From Nakamurella leprariae (lineage in GTDB: Bacteria > Actinomycetota > Actinomycetes > Mycobacteriales > Nakamurellaceae): a DNA stretch of 64,000 nt. The stretch lies in contig NZ_JAERWK010000001.1 of the NCBI RefSeq assembly GCF_016918035.1, positions 159,204 through 223,203 on the forward strand, in the 5' to 3' direction. Below the pieces are notes generated by a model that worked only from the letters and a program-made list of their open reading frames with translations, made no database searches and was not told the DNA's origin. This document shows positions 35,918 to 45,964 of this stretch, piece by piece. The first letter of the stretch is position 1. Every line of letters starts with the position of its first letter. The translations under genes and the position numbers were made by a program.

Positions 35918-37528
35918 TCAGGCGCCGCCGCCGGGTGCGGCCCCGGTGACCTTGCCGCCCGGGTGCAGCAGCGCCACCACCAGGGTGATGGCCAGGGCGA
36001 CGGCCATGCCCCACAGCACGGCCTGGGTGGCGACGGCGAAGTCGTCGGCCACGGCGGTCTCGATGCCCTGCTGCATCTGGGCGGGCAGCTGCGACATGTC
36101 GGTGCCGTGGGCGCCGCCACCGCCCATGCCGGTGTTCGCTGCCTCGTGCGCGGCCGCGCTGGCGTCCGCCGGGGACATGCCCAGTGACTCGAACGAGGTG
36201 GTCAGCCGGTTGGACAGCACGTTGCCCAGCAGGGTGCCCAGCACCGCGATGCCGAGGGCGGAGCCGTAGTTCCTCACGGTCTGCGAGATGCCGGTGACCT
36301 CGCCGTAGGAGGCGTCGATGGCCCGGTTCACCGCGTCCGTACTGGACGGGCCGAGGATGAACCCGATGCCCGCGCCGGCCAGCACGATCGACCACCACTG
36401 GGCACCCAGGCTCAGGTCGGTGGCCTTGACCGCCCAGAGCGCGAAGCCGACGGTGCCCAGCACGCCGCCGATGATCATCGGCAGCTTGGCGCCGCGGGCG
36501 TCCAGCATGCGTCCGGAGATCTGCGCCGCCGGGGCGAAGCCGGCGAAGAAGACGAGCAGGTACAGGCCGGCGTTGGTGGCGTTGAAGCCGAGCGAGACCT
36601 GGGAGTACACGCTGGCGAAGAAGAACACCGGGACGAACGCCATCATCGAGAAGAACAAGACGCCGTTGTCGACCAGGAACGCGCGGTCGCGGAAGATGCG
36701 CACCTTCATCAGCGGCACCGGCGTCCGCAGTTGCACCAGCACGAACACCACGATCAGCACCAGACCGGCCGCGATGCACACCCAGGTCCAGACGCTGTCC
36801 CAGCCCCAGGAGTTGGCCTGCTCGAACCCGAGGACGCTCAGCGCCATGCCGGCGGCGATGATGACCGCGCCCCGCCAATCGATGCGCTGCTTGTTGCCGC
36901 GCTGGTCGATGTGCGCGAGCACGGCCAGCACGATGGCGATGACCGCGATCGGCAGGTTGACCCAGAAGATGGCCCGCCACGTCCACTGGGTGAGGTAGCC
37001 GCCGGCGATCGGGCCGACCGCGGTCAGGCCACCGCTGACGCCGAAGAAGATGGCGAGCGCCTTGCCGCGTTCGGTGATCGGGAAGGCCGCCACCACGACG
37101 GCCAGCGCGGCCGGGATCATGACCGCCGCGGACAGGCCCTGGGTGATGCGGAAGACGATGATCCAGGTCTCGGCGAGCGAGCCCTTGGGGCTGAGCCCGC
37201 ACAGCGCCGACGACAGCGCGAAGCCGATGATGCCGACCAGCACCATCCGCTTGGAGCCGAGCACGTCGGCCATGCGGCCACCGAGGGCGAACCCGGCGGC
37301 CAGCGCCAGCAGGTAGCCGTTGATCACCCATTGCGAGCCGTCGCGACTCAGGCCCAGCTCGGACTGGATGTCCGGTGAGGCGATGGAGACGATGGTCTGG
37401 TCGATGAACGTCATCGACACCGCGAACAGCATGGCCAGCAGGGCCAGCCACTTCGACTGACCACCGCCCTCCGGTCGTGCTCCGACCGACCCCTGATCGG
37501 CTGGACCCACCCCAGTACTTCTCGACAT
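35918..37528 (-). CDS. DHA2-family (EmrB/QacA) MFS drug exporter, 14 TM
   Basis: 536-residue proton-driven efflux pump. Motifs: DQTIVSIASPDIQSELG in TM1, WVINGYLLALAAGFALGGRMADVLGSKRM covering motif A (split across the loop), and GGLTAVGPIAGGYLTQWTWRAIFWVNLP, the motif C region. A Met/Gly/His-rich loop GMGGGGAHGTDM lies near the C-terminus. ATG 37528. No TetR or MarR gene is adjacent. A weak minus-strand promoter TGGTCA-N17-TCTACT lies upstream around 37594-37622, inside overlapping TGATC/GATCA half-sites. Confidence 0.9.
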   Translation of the reverse strand: MSRSTGVGPADQGSVGARPEGGGQSKWLALLAMLFAVSMTFIDQTIVSIASPDIQSELGLSRDGSQWVINGYLLALAAGFALGGRMADVLGSKRMVLVGIIGFALSSALCGLSPKGSLAETWIIVFRITQGLSAAVMIPAALAVVVAAFPITERGKALAIFFGVSGGLTAVGPIAGGYLTQWTWRAIFWVNLPIAVIAIVLAVLAHIDQRGNKQRIDWRGAVIIAAGMALSVLGFEQANSWGWDSVWTWVCIAAGLVLIVVFVLVQLRTPVPLMKVRIFRDRAFLVDNGVLFFSMMAFVPVFFFASVYSQVSLGFNATNAGLYLLVFFAGFAPAAQISGRMLDARGAKLPMIIGGVLGTVGFALWAVKATDLSLGAQWWSIVLAGAGIGFILGPSSTDAVNRAIDASYGEVTGISQTVRNYGSALGIAVLGTLLGNVLSNRLTTSFESLGMSPADASAAAHEAANTGMGGGGAHGTDMSQLPAQMQQGIETAVADDFAVATQAVLWGMAVALAITLVVALLHPGGKVTGAAPGGGA

Positions 37529-37727
37529 CCCGTGCCCCCACGTGTCGCCGGCCCCAGAACGGCCCGAGTCACCCCGACACGGACCGCTGTGCAGTAGACC
37601 GCACTGATCAGCATTTGACCAGATCAACCGGCCGGCGCGGTGGGGGGGCGGCGACGCGCGGGGCGCGCCGAGCGAGGGCGGTGCGGTCGGCCACGGATAC
37701 TGCACCGGTGGATGCGGGCACGGGCCG

Positions 37728-39668
37728 ATGACGGTGACGAACGGGCGAGCGGGCCGGCGGCACCGATGCGCGCGGTGGTGGCCGGTGGTGGTGGCCGCGG
37801 CCGTCGTGGTCACCGGGTGCACCTCGGATCCCGCCCCGCCGCCCGGCCCGGACGCGACGATCACCGCGTTCGACCAGGCATGGGAGCAGCTCGACCTCGC
37901 GGCGCTGGCCGCCGCGACCGACGCTCCAGGAGAGGCTGAGCAGCTCATCGACGAGGTGGTGCAGAGCACCGGCGCCGAGTCCGTCACGGTCACCACCGAC
38001 CCGGCCGTGGTGACCGGTGACACCGCGACCACGACCGCGCATGTGCAGTGGGCGCTGCCCGACGGCGCGGCGTGGACCTACGACGTGCCGTGGCAGTGGG
38101 ACCGCAGCAGTGGGGACTGGAAGCTGGACTGGTCGCCGGCCGCGGTGCACCCGCAACTCGGCCCGCGGCAGCGGGTGGTCGTGCAGACCACCGCGGCAGA
38201 GCCGGGGACCCTGCTGGACCGGACCGGCCAGCGGATCACCGGGCCGGTCACCGTCACGTCCGTGGTGCTGTTCCCGGATCAGGTGCCCGACCTGCCCGCC
38301 ACCGCCCAGCAACTGGCCGGTCTGCTCGCCCCGATCGATTCCTCGATCACCGCGGAGACGATCCAGGCCGGGGTGGCCCGGGCCCAGGCCGAGGCGGCGC
38401 AGGACACCGCCACCGCGACCGGCGAGGCAACGGCGACCACCGGGTCGACCCCGGCGACGTCCGGGTCCACCCCGCCGGCCGATCCGGTCGCCTACACCGT
38501 GGTCAACCTGCGGGACGCGGACTTCCGGCCGATCGCCGCCCAGCTCGACGCGCTGCCCGGTCTGGCCTTCCCCTCCCAGGTGCGGAACCTGCCGCCGAGC
38601 AGGACGTTCGCCCGCACGCTGCTGGCCGAGGTCACCCAGGTGACCGACCCGATGATGGCCGGCACGCCCGGCGTGCGCGTGGTCAGCACGGACACCACCG
38701 GGTCGGTCGTCGAGGTGCTCGGCGACACCCCCGCGGTCGACGGCGCCCAGGTCACGCTCGGGCTGGACATCGACCTGCAGCTGGCCGCCGAGGCCGTGCT
38801 CGCTCCGGTTCCCGAACCGGCCGTGTTCATGGTCATGCAGCCCTCGACCGGCGAGATCGTGGTCTCGGCGCAGAACGCGGCCGCTGACGCCCAGGGCGCG
38901 CTGGCCCTGACCGGCCGCTTCCCACCAGGGTCGATCTTCAAGATCGTCACGGCGTCGGCCGCCCTGGACGACGGCCGGATCACCCCGACCAGCACCGTCG
39001 ACTGCCCGGGCACCACGGTGATCGATGGGCGGGCCATCGACAACAACCAGACCTTCGCGCTGGGCGCCGTGCCGGTGACCGAGGCGTTCGCCCGTTCCTG
39101 CAACACGACGTTCGCCGACCTGGCCTCGGCCATGGACACCGACACGTTGACCGCCGCCGCCCAGCACTACGGGGTGGGTCTGGACTTCGTGGTGCCGGGC
39201 ATCACCACCCTCACCGGGTCGGTCCCGCCGAGCGACTCGCCCGTGCAGCGGGCCGAGAACGGGTTCGGTCAGGGGCAGGTCCTGATGACCCCGTTCTCGG
39301 CGGTGCTGATGGCGGCGACGGCGGCCACCGGGACGATGCCCACGCCGACGGTCATCCGCGGGACGACCACGACGGTGGACCGGCCGGCCCCGGCCCAGGA
39401 GCCGGCGGTGACCGAGGCGGTGCGATCGTTCATGGCCGCGGTCGCCTCACTGGACGGCACGGCCGCCGTGCTGCTGCCCTTCGGCGACGTACACGCGAAG
39501 ACCGGGACGGCCGAGTACCAGGCCGCCGACGGGACCATCCGGGCCCACGCCTGGACCGTGGCGTACCGGCACGACCTGGCCGTGGTCGCCTTCATCGAGG
39601 ACGGCCAGCTCTCCGGTCGGACCAACCAGCTGATCGCCGACTTCCTGGCGTCGATCCCGCTCGACTGA
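37728..39668 (+). CDS. Penicillin-binding lipoprotein (class B-like transpeptidase, MecA_N domain)
   Basis: 646-residue cell-wall transpeptidase anchored by a lipobox (VVTGC, Cys31). An NTF2-like MecA_N domain spans about 42-140, a dimerisation domain follows with a Thr/Ala/Ser-rich insertion at about 222-252, and the transpeptidase domain has S402-IF-K405, S457-C-N459 and K591-TG. Position between ispG-GNAT and map matches the M. tuberculosis penicillin-binding lipoprotein Rv2864c (from memory). ATG 37728. Confidence 0.92.
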   Translation: MTVTNGRAGRRHRCARWWPVVVAAAVVVTGCTSDPAPPPGPDATITAFDQAWEQLDLAALAAATDAPGEAEQLIDEVVQSTGAESVTVTTDPAVVTGDTATTTAHVQWALPDGAAWTYDVPWQWDRSSGDWKLDWSPAAVHPQLGPRQRVVVQTTAAEPGTLLDRTGQRITGPVTVTSVVLFPDQVPDLPATAQQLAGLLAPIDSSITAETIQAGVARAQAEAAQDTATATGEATATTGSTPATSGSTPPADPVAYTVVNLRDADFRPIAAQLDALPGLAFPSQVRNLPPSRTFARTLLAEVTQVTDPMMAGTPGVRVVSTDTTGSVVEVLGDTPAVDGAQVTLGLDIDLQLAAEAVLAPVPEPAVFMVMQPSTGEIVVSAQNAAADAQGALALTGRFPPGSIFKIVTASAALDDGRITPTSTVDCPGTTVIDGRAIDNNQTFALGAVPVTEAFARSCNTTFADLASAMDTDTLTAAAQHYGVGLDFVVPGITTLTGSVPPSDSPVQRAENGFGQGQVLMTPFSAVLMAATAATGTMPTPTVIRGTTTTVDRPAPAQEPAVTEAVRSFMAAVASLDGTAAVLLPFGDVHAKTGTAEYQAADGTIRAHAWTVAYRHDLAVVAFIEDGQLSGRTNQLIADFLASIPLD

Positions 39669-39702
39669 TGCCTCCGGTGCGGCGGTCGTAGGCTGGACGG
39701 CC

Positions 39703-40569
39703 GTGACGACGATCCACCCCCGCCCGCCGCTGCGACCCGGCCGCCCGACTCCGTCCCGATCGGTGCCCGCGTCGATCCCGCGGCCGGAGTACGTCGGCCA
39801 GCCGGCTCCGGCGCCGAGCGACGACCCGTGGGTGCAGCCACCTGAGGTGATCGAGCGGATGCGGGTGGCCGGGCGGATCGCCGCGCAGGCGCTGGCCGAG
39901 GGCGGCCGCGCGGTCCGTCCCGGCGTCACCACCGATCGGATCGACGCGGTGGTGCACGAGTTCCTGCTCGACCACGGCGCCTACCCGTCCACCCTCGGCT
40001 ACCGCGGCTTCCCCAAGTCGTGCTGCACCTCGCTGAACGAGGTGATCTGCCACGGCATCCCGGACACCACGGTGATCGAGGACGGCGACATCGTGAACGT
40101 CGACGTCACCGCCTATGTCCACGGCGTCCACGGCGACACCAACGCGACCTTCCCGGCCGGCGACATCGACCCCGAGGTCAGGCTGCTGGTGGAACGGACG
40201 CAGGAGTCGCTGGCCCGGGCGATCCGCGCGGTGCGGCCGGGCCGCGCGTTGAACGTCATCGGCCGGGTGATCGAGTCGTACGCCAAGCGGTTCGGCTACG
40301 GCGTGGTCCGCGACTACACCGGCCACGGCATCGGCCGCACCTTCCACTCCGGGCTGGTGGTGCTGCACTACGACGCACCTGAGGTCACCACCGTGCTGGA
40401 GCCGGGCATGACCTTCACCATCGAGCCGATGATCACCCTGGGCGGCACCGAGTGGGACCAGTGGGACGACGGGTGGACCGTCACCACGCGGGACCGGTCG
40501 TGGACGGCCCAGTTCGAACACACCCTGCTGGTCACCGGCGACGGCGTGGAGATCCTGACGCTGCCCTGA
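39703..40569 (+). CDS. map: Type I methionine aminopeptidase
   Basis: Removes N-terminal Met from nascent proteins. 288 residues with a Pro-rich N-terminal extension ([16 protein letters not shown]), as in the type 1c enzymes of mycobacteria. Metal ligands are in [19 protein letters not shown] (two Asp), [14 protein letters not shown] (His), FTIEPM (Glu) and QFEHTLLV (Glu). GTG 39703, 34 bp after the PBP stop. Confidence 0.95.
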   Translation: MTTIHPRPPLRPGRPTPSRSVPASIPRPEYVGQPAPAPSDDPWVQPPEVIERMRVAGRIAAQALAEGGRAVRPGVTTDRIDAVVHEFLLDHGAYPSTLGYRGFPKSCCTSLNEVICHGIPDTTVIEDGDIVNVDVTAYVHGVHGDTNATFPAGDIDPEVRLLVERTQESLARAIRAVRPGRALNVIGRVIESYAKRFGYGVVRDYTGHGIGRTFHSGLVVLHYDAPEVTTVLEPGMTFTIEPMITLGGTEWDQWDDGWTVTTRDRSWTAQFEHTLLVTGDGVEILTLP

Positions 40570-40573
40570 GGGT

Positions 40574-40596
40574 GCGGGGCCTGCACCCGGCCCCGC
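40574..40596. terminator. Terminator between convergent map and mtr
   Basis: Perfect 8-bp GC stem GCGGGGCC/GGCCCCGC with a 7-nt loop, 5 bp after the map stop and 10 bp from the mtr stop. Confidence 0.75.
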
Positions 40597-40606
40597 GATC
40601 CCCAGC

Positions 40607-42058
40607 TCACTCCATGTCCGCCCAGCCGGCCGCCCCGACCCGTTCCGGCTGCACCCGCACCGGCGGCACCGGCAACTGGAGCAGCGCGTTCTCCACCACC
40701 TCGGGCAGCGCGGGATGGATCCAGTACTGGCCACGCGCCATCTGGTGCGCGGGCAGGTCGAACGCCATCGCCTGGATGATCGGCTGGATCACCGTGGCGG
40801 CCTCCGGGCCCATGACGTGCGCGCCGATGATGAGGCCGGTGGACCTGTCGCCGATGAGCTTGACGAACCCCGTGGTGTCCTCCCGGGCCCAGCCGTTGGC
40901 GGTGTCGCCGTAGCGCTGGATGGCGATGGCCGGGTCCTCACAGCTGTCCCTGGCCTCGGCCTCCGTGCACCCCACCGAGGCGATCTGCGGATGGGTGAAG
41001 ACGCCGGCCGGGACTGCCTTGTGGTTGGTCACCATCAGCTCGTCCGGGTGGGCCAGGTTGTGCTTGACCACCCGCGCCTCATGGTTGGCCACGTGCTTGA
41101 GCGCGTACGGCGAGCTGACGTCGCCGAGCGCGAAGATGCCGTCCACCGGGGTGCGCTGGTGCTCGTCGACCACCACCCGGCCGTGGGCGACCGGGACGCC
41201 CGTCGCGTCCACGTTGAGCCGGTCGGCGTTGGACACCCGGCCGGTGGCGATGAGCAGCAGGTCGGCCTGCACCTGGCCCGGCCCGTCAGGCCCGTCGAGG
41301 TGGACGAGCACGCCGCCGTCCGGGCCGGGCTCCACCGAGGTGACCTCGGTCTGCAGGCGCAGGTCGTACCGCTTGCCGACCAGCTCGGTGAACGCGGTGG
41401 AGACGTCGATGTCGTGGTGCTTGAGCACCCGCGGACCTCGGACGAGCTGGGTGACCGTGGTGCCGTAGGCGTCGAAGACGTGCGCGAACTCGGCCGCGAT
41501 GTAGCCGCCGCCGACCACGACCAGCGACCGGGGCAGCTGCTCGATCCGCATGATCGTGTCCGAGGTGTGCACGACGTCCAGCGGCATGTCGTCCAGGCCG
41601 GGGTAGTCGGGGACGACGGCGCGGGAGCCGGCGCCGATGACGAACCGGTCGCCGGTGATGGTCTCGACGCCGCCGTCGTTCAACTGGATCTCCAGCTGCT
41701 TGTGACCGGTGAACGCGCCGAAGCCCTCGAAGACGGTGATGTTGGGCGTCTCGTCGCCCGTGCGGTAGGCCCGGCCGGCCGCCTCGATGGCGTCGATGCG
41801 GCCGAAGACCCGGTCGCGGATGGCCGTCCAGTCGGCGTCCTGCACCGTGGCGTGGACGCCGAGGTCGGCCACGTCGCGCAGAGCGGTGAGCACGTCGGCC
41901 GGGTGGACATACATCTTGGTCGGGATGCAGCCGACGTTCAGGCAGGTCCCGCCGAACTTGTCGGCCTCGACGACGGCGATGCTCCAATCGTCGAACTCCG
42001 GGCCAGGGATGCTGTTGGCCGAGCCGGTACCGATGATGACCAGGTCGAAATGGCGCAC
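40607..42058 (-). CDS. mtr: Mycothione reductase
   Basis: NADPH-dependent flavoprotein that regenerates mycothiol from its disulfide. 483 residues; redox pair Cys39/Cys44 in GGTCLNVGCIPTKM, FAD motif IIGTGSANS, NADPH-binding VVVGGGYIAAEFAHVF, and active-site His448-x4-Glu453 in HPALPEVVE. The unusual GTGSANS in place of GxGxxG/A is normal for mycothione reductases. Mycothiol is specific to actinobacteria. ATG 42058. Confidence 0.95.
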   Translation of the reverse strand: MRHFDLVIIGTGSANSIPGPEFDDWSIAVVEADKFGGTCLNVGCIPTKMYVHPADVLTALRDVADLGVHATVQDADWTAIRDRVFGRIDAIEAAGRAYRTGDETPNITVFEGFGAFTGHKQLEIQLNDGGVETITGDRFVIGAGSRAVVPDYPGLDDMPLDVVHTSDTIMRIEQLPRSLVVVGGGYIAAEFAHVFDAYGTTVTQLVRGPRVLKHHDIDVSTAFTELVGKRYDLRLQTEVTSVEPGPDGGVLVHLDGPDGPGQVQADLLLIATGRVSNADRLNVDATGVPVAHGRVVVDEHQRTPVDGIFALGDVSSPYALKHVANHEARVVKHNLAHPDELMVTNHKAVPAGVFTHPQIASVGCTEAEARDSCEDPAIAIQRYGDTANGWAREDTTGFVKLIGDRSTGLIIGAHVMGPEAATVIQPIIQAMAFDLPAHQMARGQYWIHPALPEVVENALLQLPVPPVRVQPERVGAAGWADME

Positions 42059-42100
42059 CCGGTCAGGCTACGACGCGGCGCAGCCATCGGTGGCCGGGCC

Positions 42101-42601
42101 TCACCCGGAGGGTGCACGGGCGGCGAGGACCTGCTCGCGCAGGATGTCGGCGTGACCGGCGTGCTGCGCCAGTTCGCGCAGCACCTGCACGACGAGCGCC
42201 CAGACGGTGCGCTCGCCCTTGCCGCCGTGCACCACGTCGCCCAGCTGCAGCGGCGCGAGCTGCGCGCGGGACCGTGCCCAGGTACGGCGGTGCGCCTGGG
42301 TCACCGAGGCGATGGTGTCGTCCTCCGCCAGCACGAAGGACGAGTCCGGCGTGCTCCCCACCCCGATCTCCCGCAGCGACCGGCCGGTGATCGCATGGTC
42401 GAACCAGACCGCCTCGACGTAGGTCACATGCTTGACCAGGCCGAGCAGCGTCGTCCTCGACGGCACCAGTCGGGCGCGGGCCTCGTCCTCGGTCAGGTCG
42501 GCGAGCGCATCCTGGAGCGCCTGCCGGTACTCGTCCAGCAGGTCGTCGAAGCGGGTGCGGAGGTCGACGGTCCAGGTGGGCGTTGCGGCGGGGTCGGGCA
42601 T
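42101..42601 (-). CDS. DinB-family (DUF664) protein
   Basis: 166-residue four-helix protein of the DinB/DUF664 superfamily, members of which bind metal and include thiol-dependent transferases. Candidate metal histidines: His58 in LVKHVTYVE and those in LRELAQHAGHADILRE. Because the host makes mycothiol (mtr is adjacent), a mycothiol-dependent transferase role is possible but unproven. ATG... the frame opens at 42601, 42 bp upstream on the same strand as mtr only by direction; no operon link is clear. Confidence 0.78.
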   Translation of the reverse strand: MPDPAATPTWTVDLRTRFDDLLDEYRQALQDALADLTEDEARARLVPSRTTLLGLVKHVTYVEAVWFDHAITGRSLREIGVGSTPDSSFVLAEDDTIASVTQAHRRTWARSRAQLAPLQLGDVVHGGKGERTVWALVVQVLRELAQHAGHADILREQVLAARAPSG

Positions 42602-42642
42602 CGGATCACGGTATTGCGCTGGCTGCTGCGGGTCTCGCCCTG

Positions 42643-42999
42643 TCAGGTCAGGATCGGGCCGCCGATCGCGATGACCAGGCCCAGGACGACGAAGAGCGTG
42701 GCGATGACCGCGTTGAGCCCGCGACTGGGTGGCAGCAGCGACGGCACGCGGCGCGCCACGGCGCGTTGCATCCCGAGGAGTGCGTTTGCGGTGCCGCGGT
42801 GGTTGGTCAGCGTGAGTACGCCGACCAGCACCAGGTCGAGGCCGACCGGGACCAGGGCGAAGGCGAAGCCCCGCCCGCCGTCGGGGAACGCCACGGCGCC
42901 GATCACCAGGCTCAGCACGAGCAGCACCACGAGCGACGCCCAGCTCACCTTCGCGACACGGGGGACCGCCCGCCAGTGGTCGCCGAACCGGTCGATCAT
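42643..42999 (-). CDS. Small three-helix membrane protein
   Basis: 118 residues from ATG 42999 with three hydrophobic segments (WASLVVLLVLSLVIGAVAF, FALVPVGLDLVLVGVLTL, AVIATLFVVLGLVIAIGGP). Family not recognised. The ATG overlaps the stop of the upstream serine-hydrolase remnant (ATGA), so its translation depended on that gene; loss of the hydrolase may have altered its expression. Confidence 0.65.
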   Translation of the reverse strand: MIDRFGDHWRAVPRVAKVSWASLVVLLVLSLVIGAVAFPDGGRGFAFALVPVGLDLVLVGVLTLTNHRGTANALLGMQRAVARRVPSLLPPSRGLNAVIATLFVVLGLVIAIGGPILT

Positions 43000-43712
43000 C
43001 GACTCGGCAGCTGCTCTGGGGACAGCTGACCGATCAGCGCGCCGGCGGTGAGCTCCTCCGCGCAGCGGGCCGGGCCCGGGGCGGTGGACGTCACGGCACC
43101 GGCGGCCCAGGCGACGTCGGGGTTGAGCTCGGGCACCGCCACCAGCCGGCCGTCCACCGGCATGGAGCTGTCCAGCGAGGGTCCGGGAACACCGGGTTGG
43201 TCGTCGGCCGGCATGCGGGTGCTGGTCAGCCCGAGTGGCTCGATGACCGCGGTCCGGATGACCTCGCTGACTCCTCGTCCGGTGACCAGTTCCAAGGTCC
43301 GGCCGAGCAGGACGTCGTTGGAGTCGCTGGAGACGTGCTTGGTGCCGAGCGGGTGATCGGCCGGTTGCGTCCGGATGAGCTCGATGGTCTGGTCGATCGT
43401 CCACGGGGTCATCGGGTGGGCCTGGAACCGCGCGATCAGGTCGGTGCCCGCGGTGTCGCTCCGGACGCCGGCCGATGTCGACAGCAGCTGCCGGATGGTG
43501 ATCGTGTCGCCGTTGGGGATCCCGTCGGCGAAGGTGGTGGCGAAGGCATGCTCGAACGCGGCCTGCAGCCGGGCCTCGGTCGCGGCGTCGAGTTCGACCG
43601 CCGGACCGGACGCGGTGGACCTCGGCGAGGCCGCCGCCTCGCCCCCGCAGCCGGCGACCGGCAGGGCGGGCAGCACCAGCGAGACCAGGCAGCGACGCGA
43701 CCGACTCGGCAT
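42996..43712 (-). pseudogene. Degenerate serine hydrolase (beta-lactamase-related) lipoprotein lacking its SxxK
   Basis: 238 residues starting with a lipoprotein signal (LPVAGC, Cys22). The family segment GDTITIRQLLSTSAGV and the degenerate SDSNDVLLGRTLELVTGR match D-Ala-D-Ala carboxypeptidase/beta-lactamase-type hydrolases, but the ~60 residues that normally lie before RQLL and hold the catalytic SxxK are missing: LQAAFEHAFATT joins directly to FADGIPNGDT. The Tyr of the YxN motif is also gone, and the C-terminus stops soon after AWAAGAVTSTAPG. I read this as an inactive remnant with an in-frame internal deletion; a non-catalytic binding protein is the alternative. Confidence 0.7.
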
Positions 43713-43954
43713 CGGGGTTCTCCTCGGGGGCCGGCCCCCGGCGCGGGACGCTGATCACGGGGAGTTCCGCGGGACGCTAGAGGTCGGTGATCATCCGCGT
43801 CACGTCGGGCAGTGTCGCGTCGGGCCGGATCATCCGGTGGTCACCCCAGATGCCGGGAGAGGCACCGAGTCGATCACCGCTACCGTCGAAGCAGTCAGGA
43901 CGAACGGCTGCGAGCCTCGTCGCAGGGCGGTGCCGCGGCGACGGGAGGTTGGTC

Positions 43955-44164
43955 ATGATCGAACCGGACTCGCCGACGAGTCGCGGGGTGCGACGCCGTC
44001 CCAAGCGCACGAAGGGAGCCCGCACCCTGGCGTACCACTCGAGCGACGTCGACCTCGGCCCTGATGACGAGGGCGGTGCCGGGGTCCGAGAACCACGGCG
44101 CCCGGGCCCGGTCATCGGACCGCAGCAGGCGGAGTTCGCGGACGAGGACGCCGCCACGACGTGA
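43955..44164 (+). CDS. Small hypothetical protein, 69 residues
   Basis: Begins at ATG 43955 with GGGAGG at 43943-43948. A basic middle (RGVRRRPKRTKGAR) is followed by an acidic tail (DVDLGPDDEGGAG and QQAEFADEDAATT). No family recognised. The good ribosome site is the main support. Confidence 0.45.
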   Translation: MIEPDSPTSRGVRRRPKRTKGARTLAYHSSDVDLGPDDEGGAGVREPRRPGPVIGPQQAEFADEDAATT

Positions 44165-44237
44165 GCACCACACCGACCGGCCGAGGAGGTCGATCAACTG
44201 GCAGGTGCGGCGCCGCACCGTCGCCGAGCCTGCGACG

Positions 44238-44765
44238 ATGGACTGGCCCGGCGATGAGCATCCCGCTGTTGCCGCGGTGCGCGCGGTCCTGGCGCCGGAC
44301 GGGCAGCCGTTGTCAGTCCGGTTCTTCCAGCGACGTGGCACGGTCGCGGCGGTGGTCGCCGAGACGTCCCGCGCCCGCTACCCGGTCATCGTGACCGCCC
44401 GCGACGGTCGATGGGTGGTGCCGTCGCTCGTGTCCGGAACCTCGCAGCCGGCGGTGCCGCGGCAGCCCCGCTCGGCGGTGCCGCCGAAGCTCATGTGGGA
44501 CTGCCTGCATTCCTCCGACCTGCCGGACGTCGTCGAGCAGCCATCCGCCGCCGTCTGGGCGGTGTTCATGGGGCAGGCCGCGCTGGACGGGCGGCTGCTG
44601 ACGGTGGAGAGCGACCTGGACGTGCAGAGTTGCGAGGTCGGCGAGGACGGGTTCGTGGCCGTGCTGTTCCGCTCGTCGCGGCACCACCGGCCCCGGCTGC
44701 GGATGCGCACCGCGTCCGGCGAGACGGTGGCGCTGTTCACCGGTGAGCCCGGCGTGCCCCGATGA
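44238..44765 (+). CDS. Hypothetical protein, 175 residues
   Basis: From ATG 44238 (MDWPGDEHPAVAAVRAVL); upstream GTG codons are possible. The composition and codon use look like a real soluble protein with beta-rich segments (RYPVIVTARDGRWVVPSLV, DGFVAVLFRSSRHHRPRL). No known domain recognised. It follows the 69-residue protein on the same strand. Confidence 0.55.
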   Translation: MDWPGDEHPAVAAVRAVLAPDGQPLSVRFFQRRGTVAAVVAETSRARYPVIVTARDGRWVVPSLVSGTSQPAVPRQPRSAVPPKLMWDCLHSSDLPDVVEQPSAAVWAVFMGQAALDGRLLTVESDLDVQSCEVGEDGFVAVLFRSSRHHRPRLRMRTASGETVALFTGEPGVPR

Positions 44766-44846
44766 CGAGCTGGTCCGGTCCCGTCGACATCCACTCGGCC
44801 GGCGACCGTCCCGCACCTGTGCGGCAACCGGGTTGCACGGTCGGCG

Positions 44847-45398
44847 GTGTCGCCGCGCGTCCTGGCTGTCGGGACGACTGGGACGGAGGGTCATGTCGCG
44901 ACGCGGGTGGCACCTGAGGACCGGCGCCCACGGGCAGCGCTCGATGCCGCCCAGGTGTTCGCCGACGGCGCGCCGCGGTCCGTCCTGCAGCGCGTCACCG
45001 CCCTGGACGCCCACCGGGCCGCGCGGGAGGTCGCCGATGAGGTCGCGCGCCTGTCCGCTCGGGCGTGCGGAGATGCCGCGGCCGCCGCGTTCCTGCACCC
45101 CATCGCGCGGGCGACCCAGGTCGGGCACATCCTGCGGTCGGCGGCGTGCGCGGCCAGGGTGGCGGAGCTCCGGGCCGGTGGCGACGCCGCTGTGGCGACG
45201 GCACTTCTCCGATCGACGGGCGACCGCGCCTCGCCGGTGGTCGCGGCGGTGCTCCGCCGGTACCCGGAGGCTCCGACCGGACGGAGTCGGTTGTCGCACC
45301 TGATGGTCGAGCTCGACACCCTCCTTCGGTCGCTCGGACCACACCGTCCGGACGACGCGCGCGTTCCCCGGTGCGCGCGGCCGGGCGGGCCCGAGTAG
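44847..45398 (+). CDS. Hypothetical Ala/Arg-rich protein, 183 residues
   Basis: From GTG 44847. Mostly helical by appearance (DAHRAAREVADEVARLSARA; LRAGGDAAVATALLRS). No family, no membrane segment. Coding is plausible from third-position GC but not certain; it converges on the CGNR gene. Confidence 0.4.
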   Translation: MSPRVLAVGTTGTEGHVATRVAPEDRRPRAALDAAQVFADGAPRSVLQRVTALDAHRAAREVADEVARLSARACGDAAAAAFLHPIARATQVGHILRSAACAARVAELRAGGDAAVATALLRSTGDRASPVVAAVLRRYPEAPTGRSRLSHLMVELDTLLRSLGPHRPDDARVPRCARPGGPE

Positions 45399-45408
45399 GG
45401 ACGTCCGG

Positions 45409-45951
45409 TCAGCTCGGCGCCCCCGGAGTGCCCGTGCCGGTACGGGCCCGGTGCCGCTGCACGCCGGCCCGGTTGGCGCAGCGCACCGAGCAGTAGCGCT
45501 GCCGGCCGTTGCGGGTCACGTCGACGACGACGGCCCGGCACGGGGCGGCCTCGCACCGCCGCAGCCGGTGCACGCCGCGCGTGACGAGGTGCAGGGCGGT
45601 CCCGACGCTGATCACGGCCTGGAGCGTGGCCGGCAGCGTCTGGCCGTCGTCCCGGTAGTGCAGGTGCCACCCTTCGCCGTCGTGATCGGTGAGTCGCGGG
45701 TACGCGGTGACCGCCGCCATGTGTGCGTTGAGCACGACCGCGCGTGCATCCGGCGAGGACGCGTCCACGACCGTCAACCAGTCGTCGATCACGCGACGGG
45801 TCTGCTCGTGATCGCCCGGTCCGACCGGGAAGTCCATCGTCATGCCGAACTCTCGTGTCCTGGCTTCGATGCCCGCCCGATCGGCCGGCCAGTCGTTGGC
45901 CAGCGAGGCGGCCAACCGCACGGCGTACTCGCCGTAAGGGTTGAGATGCAC
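45409..45951 (-). CDS. CGNR zinc-finger transcriptional regulator (ABATE domain)
   Basis: About 180 residues from GTG 45951. An N-terminal stress-sensing ABATE-like domain (GEYAVRLAASLANDWPADR) is followed by a C-terminal CGNR zinc ribbon: CEAAPC, 15-17 residues, YCSVRCANRAGVQRHR, with CANR in place of CGNR. Such proteins bind DNA. A perfect palindrome lies 14 bp upstream of the start, between it and the divergent zinc-ribbon gene, and is a good candidate for its own operator. Confidence 0.85.
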   Translation of the reverse strand: MHLNPYGEYAVRLAASLANDWPADRAGIEARTREFGMTMDFPVGPGDHEQTRRVIDDWLTVVDASSPDARAVVLNAHMAAVTAYPRLTDHDGEGWHLHYRDDGQTLPATLQAVISVGTALHLVTRGVHRLRRCEAAPCRAVVVDVTRNGRQRYCSVRCANRAGVQRHRARTGTGTPGAPS

Positions 45952-45964
45952 AAGGCCATTACAG

